Source: CAVYUC01 sp963783085
GTDB lineage: Bacteria > Bacteroidota > Bacteroidia > Bacteroidales > Prolixibacteraceae
Direction of reading: 5' to 3'
NCBI GenBank assembly: GCA_963783085.1
Contig: CAWAMJ010000008.1
Coordinates: 248,001-312,000 of the forward strand
DNA length: 64,000 nucleotides
The position numbers were made by a program, and so were the translations under genes. The notes below the pieces were generated by a model. It made no database searches, was not told the DNA's origin, and saw only the letters and a program-made list of their open reading frames with translations. Positions within the stretch are counted from its first letter, which is position 1. The number at the start of each line of letters is the position of its first letter. Shown here in pieces: positions 48,695 through 57,644 of this stretch.

Positions 48695-50851
48695 ATGAAG
48701 CATATAACCGCATTTTATCTCTGTCTGATAATTATTTTTAATACAGCTATTGCACAGGATTCAAGTATTGTTGCCACCCGCATCTATCAATCGCCGGTTT
48801 TCGATGGTAATTTGAACGATGAAGCATGGAAACTCGCCATCTCTTTTTCCGAATTAAAAATGATTGAACCGTATCCGGGAAACGAACCTACTGAAAAAAC
48901 AGAAATCAGGGTAATTTACGACAACAACTATTTATATTTGGGTATCACCTGTTTTGATGATGAACCGGATAAAATTGCTTCCAACACCATGGAGCACGAC
49001 CAGGGCGAGGAACGAAACGATGATAAAATCAGCATTTTACTCGACCCGTTTCAGGATAAAAGAAGCGCTTACATTTTTATTGTAAATCCACGGGGAGCCC
49101 GCAGTGAAGGTTTTGCAAGCGGCGAACATTATTCACTAGGCTGGGATGGAATCTGGGATGCCAAAAGTAAAATCAACAGCGAGGGATGGACCACCGAAAT
49201 CAAGATTCCCTTTAAAACCATTAGTTTTAATAAAGATCTGAATGCCTGGGGTTTAAATGTGGAACGTTACATAGCCCGTAAACAGGAGGTCATCCGTTAT
49301 TCAGGAATCAGCCTGAACAGTTTTTTCTCCAATCCGGTGGAAGCAGGTTTGCTAAACGGTATCGATAGTGTTAAGCAAGGATTGGGACTAACGTTTCGTC
49401 CTTATGGAATTACCGGATTTGACAAAGATTTGACAAGCGGTGAACCGGCGGACAAGGTTCTCGACGGCGGATTCGATATTTATAAAAACATTACGCCTAA
49501 TTTAGTTGCAGCAGTTACTTATAACACCGATTTTGCAGAAACCGAAGTGGATGAGCGAAAACTTAATTTGACTCGGTTCCCATTGTTCTTCCCCGAGAAG
49601 CGGACATTTTTTCTCGAAGGGTCGGATATTTTTGATTTTGGGGCTGGGGCCACCGGGTCGTTTTACCCGTTTTTTAGCCGCAGGATAGGTCTGTATAACG
49701 GTTCACCAGTACCGATTGTGTTTGGTTCAAAACTGTACGGTAAAATCAGAAATACAAACATGGCTTTGCTTGATGTACAGACCAGAGCCACCAATAACCT
49801 TACAACTCAGAATATGTTTGCAGGGAGAATCTCGCAAAATATTCTGAAGGAATCAAAAGTGGGAATTATCGGAACTTATGGCGAACCTACCGGGGCAAAG
49901 AATGCCCTGTTGGGAGTAGATTTTGAATACAAAACTTCCCGGTTTATTGGAACTGATAATTTTATAGTTAGCCTTTGGGGAATTCAAAACTGGAATGACA
50001 AAAAATCAGGGAATAAAAATGCTGCAGGCTTAAAAATTGATTACCCGAACGACCTTTGGGATATTGCAATTAGCTATATTTTTATGGGTGATTCTATAAA
50101 CCCGGGTTTGGGTTTTATGCCCAGAAGTTCTTATCACTACTTATATAACGGGTTCAGTTACATGCCCCGGCTGGAAAAAGGATGGATTGGCGACCTGATA
50201 CGTCAATGGTTTTTCGAATTTCGGGTAACCAATTACTGGAAACTGGATGGAAACCTTGAAAGCCGTTCCATTTTTACTGCTCCGGTAAATTTTAGAACGG
50301 AAAGCGGTGAGCACATTGAGTTTAACGTAATTCCAAACAGGGAAGTACTGCCAATGGATTTTGAGGTATCGGAAGGGATTATTATACCAAAAGGTGATTA
50401 CCGCTTTCTGAATTATCGGGCTGAAGTCAATACTGCTTCTTACCGGAAAGTTCAATTTGATGTCAGTTACCGCTTTGGAGAATTTTACAGCGGGCACTAT
50501 AACGACCTGGAAACGGCGTTAGCTTTAAAATTTAACGGATACGTTAATTTGAAGATCGGAGGAAATTTTGTAAATGGAAAACTTCCACAGGGTGATTTTT
50601 CAGAAGCGATTTATTCAACACGACTTCAACTTTACCTCACACCGGATTTTGGTATTAGCAATTACGTCCAGTATGATGATGTAAGCAACATGATGGGCTA
50701 CAATGGGCGTTTATTCTGGCAGGTTCGACCAGGAAACATTATCTACCTGGTTTACAATACCAATATGGAAAGACGTTGGACACCAAATCCCCGGTTTTAC
50801 AAAACCGAAGATCAACTCAGGTTTAAAGTGCAGCTAAGTATCAGAATTTAA
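48695..50851 (+). CDS. DUF5916 domain protein with N-terminal CBM9-like domain
   Basis: A 718-residue exported protein with a signal peptide (MKHITAFYLCLIIIFNTAIAQ). Residues about 30-220 match the family 9 carbohydrate-binding-like fold (IYQSPVFDGNLNDEAWKLA, YDNNYLYLGITCFDDEPD, WTTEIKIPFKTISF). The remainder is DUF5916, with NTDFAETEVDERKLNLTRFPLFFPEKRTFF (shortened here: FPEKRTFFLEG) and many alternating beta strands ending LRFKVQLSIRI, consistent with an outer-membrane barrel. The family is common in Bacteroidota; the function is unknown. The preceding 140 bp contain no other gene. Confidence 0.88.
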   Translation: MKHITAFYLCLIIIFNTAIAQDSSIVATRIYQSPVFDGNLNDEAWKLAISFSELKMIEPYPGNEPTEKTEIRVIYDNNYLYLGITCFDDEPDKIASNTMEHDQGEERNDDKISILLDPFQDKRSAYIFIVNPRGARSEGFASGEHYSLGWDGIWDAKSKINSEGWTTEIKIPFKTISFNKDLNAWGLNVERYIARKQEVIRYSGISLNSFFSNPVEAGLLNGIDSVKQGLGLTFRPYGITGFDKDLTSGEPADKVLDGGFDIYKNITPNLVAAVTYNTDFAETEVDERKLNLTRFPLFFPEKRTFFLEGSDIFDFGAGATGSFYPFFSRRIGLYNGSPVPIVFGSKLYGKIRNTNMALLDVQTRATNNLTTQNMFAGRISQNILKESKVGIIGTYGEPTGAKNALLGVDFEYKTSRFIGTDNFIVSLWGIQNWNDKKSGNKNAAGLKIDYPNDLWDIAISYIFMGDSINPGLGFMPRSSYHYLYNGFSYMPRLEKGWIGDLIRQWFFEFRVTNYWKLDGNLESRSIFTAPVNFRTESGEHIEFNVIPNREVLPMDFEVSEGIIIPKGDYRFLNYRAEVNTASYRKVQFDVSYRFGEFYSGHYNDLETALALKFNGYVNLKIGGNFVNGKLPQGDFSEAIYSTRLQLYLTPDFGISNYVQYDDVSNMMGYNGRLFWQVRPGNIIYLVYNTNMERRWTPNPRFYKTEDQLRFKVQLSIRI

Positions 50852-51039
50852 ACATTTTCTTTTCTTTAAATCGACCCTTTTTCGAGATTATTTTTGTCAA
50901 TAAGGGCGTTTATATATTTTGCAGGCATTGCAGGGCATTTATCGTTTTTAAATACCTGACAAACAGAAATTTAATTTAGAGGTTAACAAATTTCGCAATT
51001 GATTGTCTGGTTGTTAAAATTACAAGTACCATTCTTTTG
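50852..51039. other. Intergenic sequence after the DUF5916 gene
   Basis: AT-rich sequence opening a 1150-bp stretch without an intact gene. I see no terminator with a clear T run or other signal in this part. Remnants and a palindromic element follow from 51040. Confidence 0.4.
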
Positions 51040-51213
51040 CATCATGACCATGAGCATTCAGACCATAACATCAGGGCTGCGTTTCTTCACGTGATAGCTG
51101 ATGCTTTAGCAGGTGTTTTTGCGATTCTGAGTCTGACAGCTGCCATGAAATGGAACATTCCGTTTATTGATACTATTGCTGCCCTAATTAGCTCTTTTGT
51201 GACAATAAAGTGA
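51040..51213 (+). pseudogene. Remnant of a DmeF-like CDF transporter
   Basis: A 57-codon open stretch begins HHDHEHSDHNIRAAFLHVIADA and ends SFVTIK before a stop. The His-rich loop followed by D-H-N-x-R-A-A-x-L-H-V-x-A-D-A is characteristic of helix 4-5 of DmeF-type CDF transporters. Neither the preceding helices nor the C-terminal domain is present, so it is an internal fragment of a once complete gene. It is unlike the intact CDF at 47.6 kb, which lacks this internal His loop. Confidence 0.75.
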
Positions 51214-51225
51214 TTAATAGGTTTG

Positions 51226-51405
51226 TTAATTCTACTTTGACAGATTAAATGAGAAAGCGATTTTTCTGATTTTTTACCCCAGCAACAAGGGGAGAAATCA
51301 GAAAAATCCCCGCCTGCAGTCGGGCAGGTATGTGGTTCCCCTTGGGGTTTAGGGTAAAATGAATGGATTTTTCGATTTTGGATAAATGTGTCAAAGTAGA
51401 ATTAA
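51226..51405. mobile_element. MITE-like palindromic element of about 180 bp
   Basis: Perfect 17-bp terminal inverted repeats TTAATTCTACTTTGACA (51226-51242) and TGTCAAAGTAGAATTAA (51389-51405) bound the element. The arms continue to pair imperfectly inward (GATTTTTTACCCC against GGGTAAAATGAATGG). The centre contains CCTGC-AGTCGG-GCAGG and CCCC/GGGG blocks. No coding capacity is present. The structure suits a non-autonomous element or a large hairpin-forming repeat. Confidence 0.7.
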
Positions 51406-51706
51406 AGAATTCAGGAAAAGCATTATTAGATATTAGATAATGGTATGATAATAATTATGCCAATTGGATACCTACGAAGAATAAATTTAAATAAAAACAG
51501 GAGTATGAAGACAAATCATACCCCTGAGCAGACAAGTGATCCCAGTCGGAAAAATATCGAACTTTTTAGTTGAAGATTTTGATGCTGTATTGGCGTTTAT
51601 AAATGCAGAAACACAGAAGAAAATAATAAAATTATAACAGTTAAGATTTAATTAAAATAGAGAAGGATAATACTCTTTTCAAAGTTAAATATTTTGCTGT
51701 TTGTAT
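51406..51706. other. Degenerate intergenic stretch
   Basis: No intact gene. Short open fragments are readable, for example FLVEDFDAVLAFINAETQKK at about 51561-51635, which resembles the end of a protein, but I cannot assign them. They are likely remnants. Confidence 0.35.
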
Positions 51707-51817
51707 TTCGCGGATCGCGAATCGTACATTAAACATTCAAAGGAAGTAATTGCCACTAAGTCTGGTTTATCAAAAAGAGAACCTGATTTAATGTCTGCTG
51801 CTTTTGAGCATCAATAA
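51707..51817 (+). pseudogene. Unassigned coding remnant
   Basis: An open stretch reading ADRESYIKHSKEVIATKSG, then LSKREPDLMSAAFEHQ and a stop, has protein-like composition but no start codon or plausible upstream continuation. I cannot name the parent family. About 180 bp of apparently empty sequence follow before acnA. Confidence 0.3.
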
Positions 51818-52001
51818 ACAGGTTATTGTGGAATACTTTTCTGTATCATTTTCTTTCCTGGTGTTGGCTATCAGTCCATGAATACCTATCGCAGAATTAC
51901 CGGCTGCATACTTAAAATGAAGAAGAAGTTTCGAGCCCTACAATACTGTTGATTGGCGGAATAATTAAACTTAGCTTCAATTCAACTGTTTTAGTTTCAC
52001 T

Positions 52002-54791
52002 ATGACAAAAGATAATTTCCACGTAAAAAAGACAATTGAAATCCAGGGAACGAAGTATTCTTACTTCAGTCTTTCTGAACTGCATAAGCAAGGTTATGCC
52101 ATTGATAAGTTACCCTTTTCCATCCGGATTTTATTGGAAAATGCTCTGCGCAATTTTGATGATTTTGCGATCACACGGGCACATATTGAAACCCTTTTGA
52201 ATTGGTCGCCAAAAGGCTCAGACCAGGATATTCCGTTTAAGCCCGCACGGGTCTTGATGCAGGATTTTACCGGTGTTCCGGCTGTGGTGGACATTGCCTC
52301 CATTCGTGCTGAAGTAGCCCGTAAAAAGAAAAATCCCAATAGCATCAATCCACTCGTTCCGGTTGACCTGGTGATCGACCACTCGGTGCAAGTTGATTAT
52401 TTCGGGGCCAACTATGCATACATGCGCAATGTAGAAGAAGAATACAAACGCAATACGGAACGATACCAGTTTTTAAAATGGGCGCAAAATTCGTTCGACA
52501 ATTTCAGCGTCGTTCCACCGGGCATGGGCATTTGTCACCAGGTCAACCTGGAATACCTGTCGAAAGGCGTGATCGCCCGGGACGGGGAGTTGTTTCCCGA
52601 CACCCTGGTTGGAACCGACAGCCATACCCCGATGGTCAACGGAATTGGCGTGGTGGCCTGGGGTGTAGGTGGTATTGAGGCTGAAGCGGCCATTCTTGGG
52701 CAACCGATCTATTTCATTATGCCCGAAGTGATCGGCTTAAAACTGACTGGCAAACTTCCGGTGGGTTCCACGGCCACCGACCTGGTGCTGACGATTGCCG
52801 AACTGCTCCGCAAGCACGGCGTTGTTGGGAAATTTGTAGAAGTTTTTGGCCCCGGACTGAACCACCTTTCCGTACCCGACCGGGCAACCATTGGCAACAT
52901 GTCGCCGGAATTTGGCTGCACCATCACCTATTTTCCCATCGATGACAAAACGCTGGAATACATGCGGGCCAGCAACCGCAGCGAAGAACAGGTAGAACTG
53001 GTGGAGACCTATTGTAAAACCAACCTGCTCTGGCGCGAAGATGAAGATAAAATCAGCTACTCTGCCGTATTGGAGCTTGAACTTTCCACCGTGGAACCGA
53101 CGATTGCCGGGCCCAAACGCCCGCAGGATAAGATTCTTCTTAAAAATGTAAAAGAAAAATTCATCGACTTGTTGTCCACTTCTTTCGACAGGGAATATGT
53201 GGAACAACAAGATCGTGAAACACAGAAAAACCTTACCCGGTGGAATGCAGAAGGCGGAGATCAGCCTTTGGATAAAATTGATGATAAAAAAAGCGATGCA
53301 GAAATAGAAGTTCAGGAAAAGGGCGGCTTGAAAACCGTTTGGATTCATCAGGGCGAAGAAAAATTTATGCTGTCTGATGGCGCGGTAGTCATTGCGGCCA
53401 TCACCTCCTGCACCAACACGTCCAACCCATTTGTGATGGTGGGGGCCGGTTTGGTTGCGCGCAAAGCCTGTGAACGAGGGCTGGATGTGAAACCCTGGGT
53501 GAAAACATCCTTGGCGCCGGGTTCCAAAGTAGTGACCGATTACCTGGAAAAGGCCGACTTGATGAAAGATCTGGAAGCCCTGAGATTTCACCTCGTGGGT
53601 TATGGCTGTACTTCATGCATCGGCAATTCCGGGCCATTACCCAAAAAGATCGCCCAGGCAGTGGATGAACACAAATTGGTGGTCACCTCCGTTCTGTCCG
53701 GCAACCGGAACTTCGAAGCCCGCATTCATCCGCAGGTAAAGATGAACTTCCTGATGTCACCCATGCTTGTGGTTGCCTATGCACTTGCCGGGCGTGTGGA
53801 CATTGATTTGATTAACGAACCCATCAGTTATGATTCCAACCGGGAGCCTGTTTTCCTGAAAGATATCTGGCCAACAGATGATGAAATCAATGCGATCCTG
53901 AGCCAGGTGCTTTCCCCCGGCGACTTTTCAAAAAATTACGGCGAAATCTTTGAAGGCAACGAACTCTGGCGAAACATGGAAGTTCCGAACGGGCAACTGT
54001 ATGAATGGAACAAAGATTCGACTTACATCAGGGAAATTCCGATTTTCCGCGACATTTCAGAGCAGCCCGAAGCGCTTGCAGATATACAGGGCGCACGTGT
54101 CCTTTTGGTATTGGGCGATGGCGTGACCACCGACCACATTTCACCTGCCGGCGCTTTTAGCGAAAATTCAGCCTCAGGCAGGTACCTGCTGGAGAAAGGA
54201 GTGAAAAAAGAAAATTTCAACTCCTACGGCTCGCGCAGGGGAAATGATGAAGTGATGGTACGTGGCACTTTTGCCAACGTTCGGATCAGAAATAGGCTGG
54301 CCGAAAAAGAAGGAGGATTTACCCGATACCTGCCCACCGGCGAGGAGATGACTGTTTTTGATGCCGCTGAAAAATACCAAAAGGACCAGACTCCTTTGCT
54401 GGTTTTGGCCGGTAAAGAATACGGCAGTGGTTCATCCCGCGACTGGGCAGCCAAGGGCACCTTTTTATTGGGTGTAAAAGCTGTATTGGCTGAAAGTTAT
54501 GAACGGATTCACCGCAGTAACTTAGTGGGAATGGGCGTGTTGCCTTTGCAATACAAAAAGGGCGAAACGGCTGAGTCATTAGGCCTTTCGGGTAAGGAAA
54601 CCTATACCGTCACGGGCGTTGCAGAAAACATAGAACCCCTTAAAGAACTTCGGATTTCGGCTAAAAACGATCAAGATAAAGTAATAGAGTTTAATGCGAT
54701 TGCCCGACTTGATTCTCAAATAGAAATTGAATATTACCGCAACAGGGGAATACTGCAGTACGTGCTAAGACAATTTTTATCCGATAGATGA
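52002..54791 (+). CDS. acnA: Aconitate hydratase, AcnA type
   Basis: A 929-residue aconitase of the AcnA/IRP class that interconverts citrate and isocitrate. The 4Fe-4S cysteines are in ITSCTNTSNP (near residue 470) and GYGCTSCIGNSGPLPKK (near 536 and 539). Earlier substrate-site motifs include VGTDSHTPMVNGIGVVAWGVGG. The C-terminal swivel domain has GSSRDWAAKGTFLLGVKAV near residue 810. It contains a charged insertion (about 410-435: DKIDDKKSDAEIEVQEKGG). By eye it is richer in G+C than most genes in the window and is flanked by gene remnants, which suggests acquisition by transfer. Confidence 0.95.
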   Translation: MTKDNFHVKKTIEIQGTKYSYFSLSELHKQGYAIDKLPFSIRILLENALRNFDDFAITRAHIETLLNWSPKGSDQDIPFKPARVLMQDFTGVPAVVDIASIRAEVARKKKNPNSINPLVPVDLVIDHSVQVDYFGANYAYMRNVEEEYKRNTERYQFLKWAQNSFDNFSVVPPGMGICHQVNLEYLSKGVIARDGELFPDTLVGTDSHTPMVNGIGVVAWGVGGIEAEAAILGQPIYFIMPEVIGLKLTGKLPVGSTATDLVLTIAELLRKHGVVGKFVEVFGPGLNHLSVPDRATIGNMSPEFGCTITYFPIDDKTLEYMRASNRSEEQVELVETYCKTNLLWREDEDKISYSAVLELELSTVEPTIAGPKRPQDKILLKNVKEKFIDLLSTSFDREYVEQQDRETQKNLTRWNAEGGDQPLDKIDDKKSDAEIEVQEKGGLKTVWIHQGEEKFMLSDGAVVIAAITSCTNTSNPFVMVGAGLVARKACERGLDVKPWVKTSLAPGSKVVTDYLEKADLMKDLEALRFHLVGYGCTSCIGNSGPLPKKIAQAVDEHKLVVTSVLSGNRNFEARIHPQVKMNFLMSPMLVVAYALAGRVDIDLINEPISYDSNREPVFLKDIWPTDDEINAILSQVLSPGDFSKNYGEIFEGNELWRNMEVPNGQLYEWNKDSTYIREIPIFRDISEQPEALADIQGARVLLVLGDGVTTDHISPAGAFSENSASGRYLLEKGVKKENFNSYGSRRGNDEVMVRGTFANVRIRNRLAEKEGGFTRYLPTGEEMTVFDAAEKYQKDQTPLLVLAGKEYGSGSSRDWAAKGTFLLGVKAVLAESYERIHRSNLVGMGVLPLQYKKGETAESLGLSGKETYTVTGVAENIEPLKELRISAKNDQDKVIEFNAIARLDSQIEIEYYRNRGILQYVLRQFLSDR

Positions 54792-54824
54792 GATGGAAAA
54801 ATAAGAATATAAAAATTCCGGATA

Positions 54825-54896
54825 ATGAAAGCACGATTAAACTATGCAGAGGTAGCTCCTGAAGTGTTAAAAGCTATACGGGATGAAGGAATTTAA
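54825..54896 (+). pseudogene. 5' fragment of a carboxymuconolactone-decarboxylase/AhpD-like gene
   Basis: An ATG opens MKARLNYAEVAPEVLKAI, matching the start of AhpD-like CMD-family proteins (M-x-x-R-L-N-Y-x-x-V-A-P-E), then stops after six unrelated codons. The break runs directly into the DUF488 start at 54883. It may now serve as a leader whose translation feeds DUF488, or be a plain deletion scar. Confidence 0.55.
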
Positions 54897-55233
54897 AATC
54901 AAACGAATTTACGATGAGGCATCCGACGATGATGGTTACCGGGTTCTGGTGGATAGGCTCTGGCCCCGCGGGATTTCTAAAAAAACGGCAAAGCTCGATG
55001 AGTGGAGCAAAGAAATCGGCCCTTCTCCTGAACTAAGAAAATGGTTTAATCACCAGGAAACACGTTTTGATGAATTCGCCCGGCTGTATCGCAAGGAGCT
55101 GAAAGGAAAAGAAGACATATTGAATGACTTGAGGCAACGCGCAAAAAATGATCCAGTTAGTTTATTATATGCGGCAAAAAATACGGAAATAAACCATGCC
55201 GTTGTGCTAAAAGATGTGCTGTTGAAAGGTTGA
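54883..55233 (+). CDS. DUF488 family protein (YeaO-like)
   Basis: A 116-residue protein with the clear DUF488 pattern: IKRIYDEASDDDGYRVLVDRLWPRGISKK at the start, DEWSKEIGPSPELRKWFNH in the middle, and LLYAAKNTEINHAVVLKDVL at the end. The family is cytoplasmic and uncharacterised. Its start overlaps the AhpD-like fragment, so its native upstream sequence may have been replaced. It follows acnA by about 90 bp on the same strand. Confidence 0.9.
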   Translation: MKEFKIKRIYDEASDDDGYRVLVDRLWPRGISKKTAKLDEWSKEIGPSPELRKWFNHQETRFDEFARLYRKELKGKEDILNDLRQRAKNDPVSLLYAAKNTEINHAVVLKDVLLKG

Positions 55234-55392
55234 CGAGCGTTGATTCCCACGAATAGTGGCAAGTAAATGTCTTAACGTTCTTCTCCTGCGGTCATCCGGT
55301 TCTCTTTAACTGCGGTCTAATTTGCAGACATTTCCCAAAAAAATAGAATGATTTTCTACGACTTCAAAAATTTTATCCCATTCCAATTCATT

Positions 55393-55626
55393 TTAAAGGT
55401 CATTTAATCCGGTTTCGGAAAGGTATTTTCTGATTTTATTGTAATATTCGATTTCTTTTTGTTGTTTGATAAGTTGCCGGAATACGCAAATAAACAGTTT
55501 CTCTTCAAGTTCGGGAGAAATGCATTGCTGCAGGAATCCTGCCCCGAAATGCTTGTTGGCGGAAACCAACTCGCGGGCTGTTTCAAGGAAAGTCCCTTTA
55601 TTTGTTTCAACATAATATGCTAACAA
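55393..55626 (-). CDS. Small hypothetical protein, possibly a fragment
   Basis: A 77-residue mostly helical frame (EEKLFICVFRQLIKQQKEIEYYNKIRKYLSETGL). The frame stays open upstream of the first ATG for about 15 codons (PSEFFIQASVYLL), so either a non-ATG start or a truncated longer gene is possible. I do not recognise the family. It lies between the DUF488 gene and the tRNA terminator. Confidence 0.4.
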   Translation of the reverse strand: MLAYYVETNKGTFLETARELVSANKHFGAGFLQQCISPELEEKLFICVFRQLIKQQKEIEYYNKIRKYLSETGLNDL

Positions 55627-55673
55627 ATAGACCGAAGCTTGTATGAAAAATTCAGACGGAAATATGAACGGAC

Positions 55674-55708
55674 AAAAAAAGGGATTCTATCAAAATTGAT
55701 AAAATCCC
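55674..55708 (-). terminator. Rho-independent terminator of tRNA-Arg
   Basis: On the minus strand GGGATTTTATC and GATAGAATCCC form an 11-bp stem (one G-U pair) around AATTTT, followed by seven T. It begins 9 nt after the tRNA 3' end. Confidence 0.85.
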
Positions 55709-55716
55709 CGCCTGGG

Positions 55717-55789
55717 TGAACCTGGAGGGACTCGAACCCCCAACCTTCTGGTCCGTAGCCAGATGCTCTATCCATTAAGCTACAGGTCC
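55717..55789 (-). tRNA. tRNA-Arg (anticodon ACG)
   Basis: A 73-nt cloverleaf: acceptor stem GGACCTG/CAGGTTC (one G-U), D arm AGCTTAATGGATAGAGC, anticodon stem TCTGG/CCAGA around loop CTACGGA with anticodon ACG, and T arm with GGTTCGAGTCC. The discriminator is A; CCA is not encoded. It reads CGN arginine codons after A34-to-inosine editing. Confidence 0.95.
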
Positions 55790-56045
55790 ATTTCAACATT
55801 TCACGGAACTTCTTGCAGTTCCGGCTTCTTACAATCGCTTTTCGCGTTTTTTAAGCGGTGCAAATATAATACTTTTTGGCAAAAACCTTACAAATTCTGA
55901 AACTTTAAAGGTACTTTTCCATTTCAACTGCCTGGGTTATCGCTGCCATTTTATTAAATGCTGTTGCCAACTTTAATTTTTATTCTTAAACAGTTAATTC
56001 AGAACATTTTTAATTCCTGCTTGTATTAGTTTGAAATGAAAGTTT
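55790..56045. other. Intergenic region between tRNA-Arg and the GH13 pair
   Basis: AT-rich sequence that should hold the divergent tRNA and GH13 promoters. I see no exact TAnnTTTG box and no gene. Confidence 0.4.
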
Positions 56046-57638
56046 ATGGAAAAAGATTTGTTTTGGTACAACAATGCCGTCGTTTATGCAATTGACATTG
56101 GCGTATTTATGGATGGCAACGGAGATGGAATTGGAGATTTCCAGGGAGCAACATCAAAACTGGATTACCTCCACGATCTCGGTATTAATTGTATTTGGCT
56201 CTTGCCGTTTTTTGAATCTTCAGAGAAGGATAATGGGTATGACGTAGAAGATTATTACAGCATTAACAATACATTTGGCAATTTTGACGATTTCATAAAA
56301 TTCAAAACTGAGGCTGAAAAACGGGATATGAGAATAATTATGGATTTGGTAGTACACCATACTTCCGATAACCATCCGTGGTTTAAGCTGGCCAGCCACA
56401 ATAAAAGTTCAAAGTATTACAATTACTATATCTGGAACACAAATCCGCCTGCAGTTCCCGAAGAAAATATTTTTCAAGGCAAAACCTGGAAATACAATTC
56501 GTTAAACGATGAATATTATTACCATAAATTTTATGATTTTGAACCGGATTTAAATATTAAAAACCCTGATGTTCGAAAGGAAATAAAGGAAATTATCCGT
56601 TATTGGCTTGATTTTGGTGTTGCCGGTTTCCGGTTGGATGCTGCCACCCATTTGTTCAAACCTTTTGAAAACGAAAGTGATGAATCGCCGGAAAAAGTTA
56701 TGGAAGATTTTTATAAATTCATTACCTCCCGTAAAAAAGATGCTTTTTTTCTTGCCGAGTCTGATGTTGAGCCCGCTGAAATAAAAAAATACATTGGCGA
56801 TGGAAACAGAATGAGTTTGCTGTACAATTTTCTGTTGAACAACAACCTGTACCTTGCCCTGGCACGGGGAAACGCGCAGCCGGTTATCGACCGCTTAAAG
56901 TCGTTGCCTAATCTGCCGCTGAACGTTCACTGGGCCAATTTTATCAGGAACCTCGATGAGTTGGATTTGGAACGACTTGAAAAAAATGAACGCGAAGAAG
57001 TTTTTCAGGCATTCGCTCCCAACCAGACCATGCAGGTTTACGGCCGTGGTATACGGCGCCGGTTTGCTCCCATGGTCGATGGCAATATCAGCCGTATTAA
57101 AATGGTATACAACCTGATGTTCGCTCTTCCCGGTATCCCTGTTATTGTTTACGGAGATGAAATTGGAATGGGCGACAATTTGGTGTACCCGGGGAGAACT
57201 GCTGTGCGGACGCCTATGCAATGGAATTCTTCGTTAAACGGAGGTTTTTCAAAAGTACCTACCGACCAAATAGAAGTTAAACCAGTAAGTGAAGGTCCGT
57301 TTAGCTATCATTTTGTAAACGTCGAAGACGAAGAAAAAAATCCGGAATCTCTCCTCAGCGAAATAAAGAAGTTCATTCATGTTCGAAAAGATTTGTCCAA
57401 AATTTATGTTGAAGATTTTAAAATACTGGACATAAAAGAAAAGGAAGTTATCGCTTTCAGCTATTCTGATGAACTGCTTATTTTTATCAATTTCTCGAAC
57501 AAGCCTTTTTCGCTTAAAACTCCTTTCGATTTCTCCAATTTTTCTGTTTTACTTGAAGATAGTTCATACGGCCTTAAAAATGAAGACAATACGTTAGACC
57601 TAAAAGCATTTGGCTACAGATGGTTTAAAAAAGATTAA
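56046..57638 (+). CDS. GH13 alpha-amylase family protein, trehalose-synthase-like
   Basis: A 530-residue GH13 protein resembling trehalose synthases and related glucosyl isomerases or hydrolases. The (beta/alpha)8 motifs are present: DLVVHHTSDNHPWF (region I), GVAGFRLDAATH with nucleophile Asp198 (II), FFLAESDVEP with acid/base Glu238 (III) and FIRNLDELDLERL with Asp304 (IV). In region IV the usual His of N-H-D is Leu303. Further shared segments are VYGRGIRRRFAPM and PVIVYGDEIGMGDNL. No signal peptide is seen, so it acts in the cytoplasm. A second GH13 gene follows 6 bp later. The exact substrate is uncertain. Confidence 0.85.
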   Translation: MEKDLFWYNNAVVYAIDIGVFMDGNGDGIGDFQGATSKLDYLHDLGINCIWLLPFFESSEKDNGYDVEDYYSINNTFGNFDDFIKFKTEAEKRDMRIIMDLVVHHTSDNHPWFKLASHNKSSKYYNYYIWNTNPPAVPEENIFQGKTWKYNSLNDEYYYHKFYDFEPDLNIKNPDVRKEIKEIIRYWLDFGVAGFRLDAATHLFKPFENESDESPEKVMEDFYKFITSRKKDAFFLAESDVEPAEIKKYIGDGNRMSLLYNFLLNNNLYLALARGNAQPVIDRLKSLPNLPLNVHWANFIRNLDELDLERLEKNEREEVFQAFAPNQTMQVYGRGIRRRFAPMVDGNISRIKMVYNLMFALPGIPVIVYGDEIGMGDNLVYPGRTAVRTPMQWNSSLNGGFSKVPTDQIEVKPVSEGPFSYHFVNVEDEEKNPESLLSEIKKFIHVRKDLSKIYVEDFKILDIKEKEVIAFSYSDELLIFINFSNKPFSLKTPFDFSNFSVLLEDSSYGLKNEDNTLDLKAFGYRWFKKD

Positions 57639-57644
57639 TGTTTT

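Noticed and set aside
52737..53591. A 284-codon minus-strand frame within acnA
   Set aside because: It lies fully inside the conserved aconitase gene and has Phe/His-rich antisense composition.
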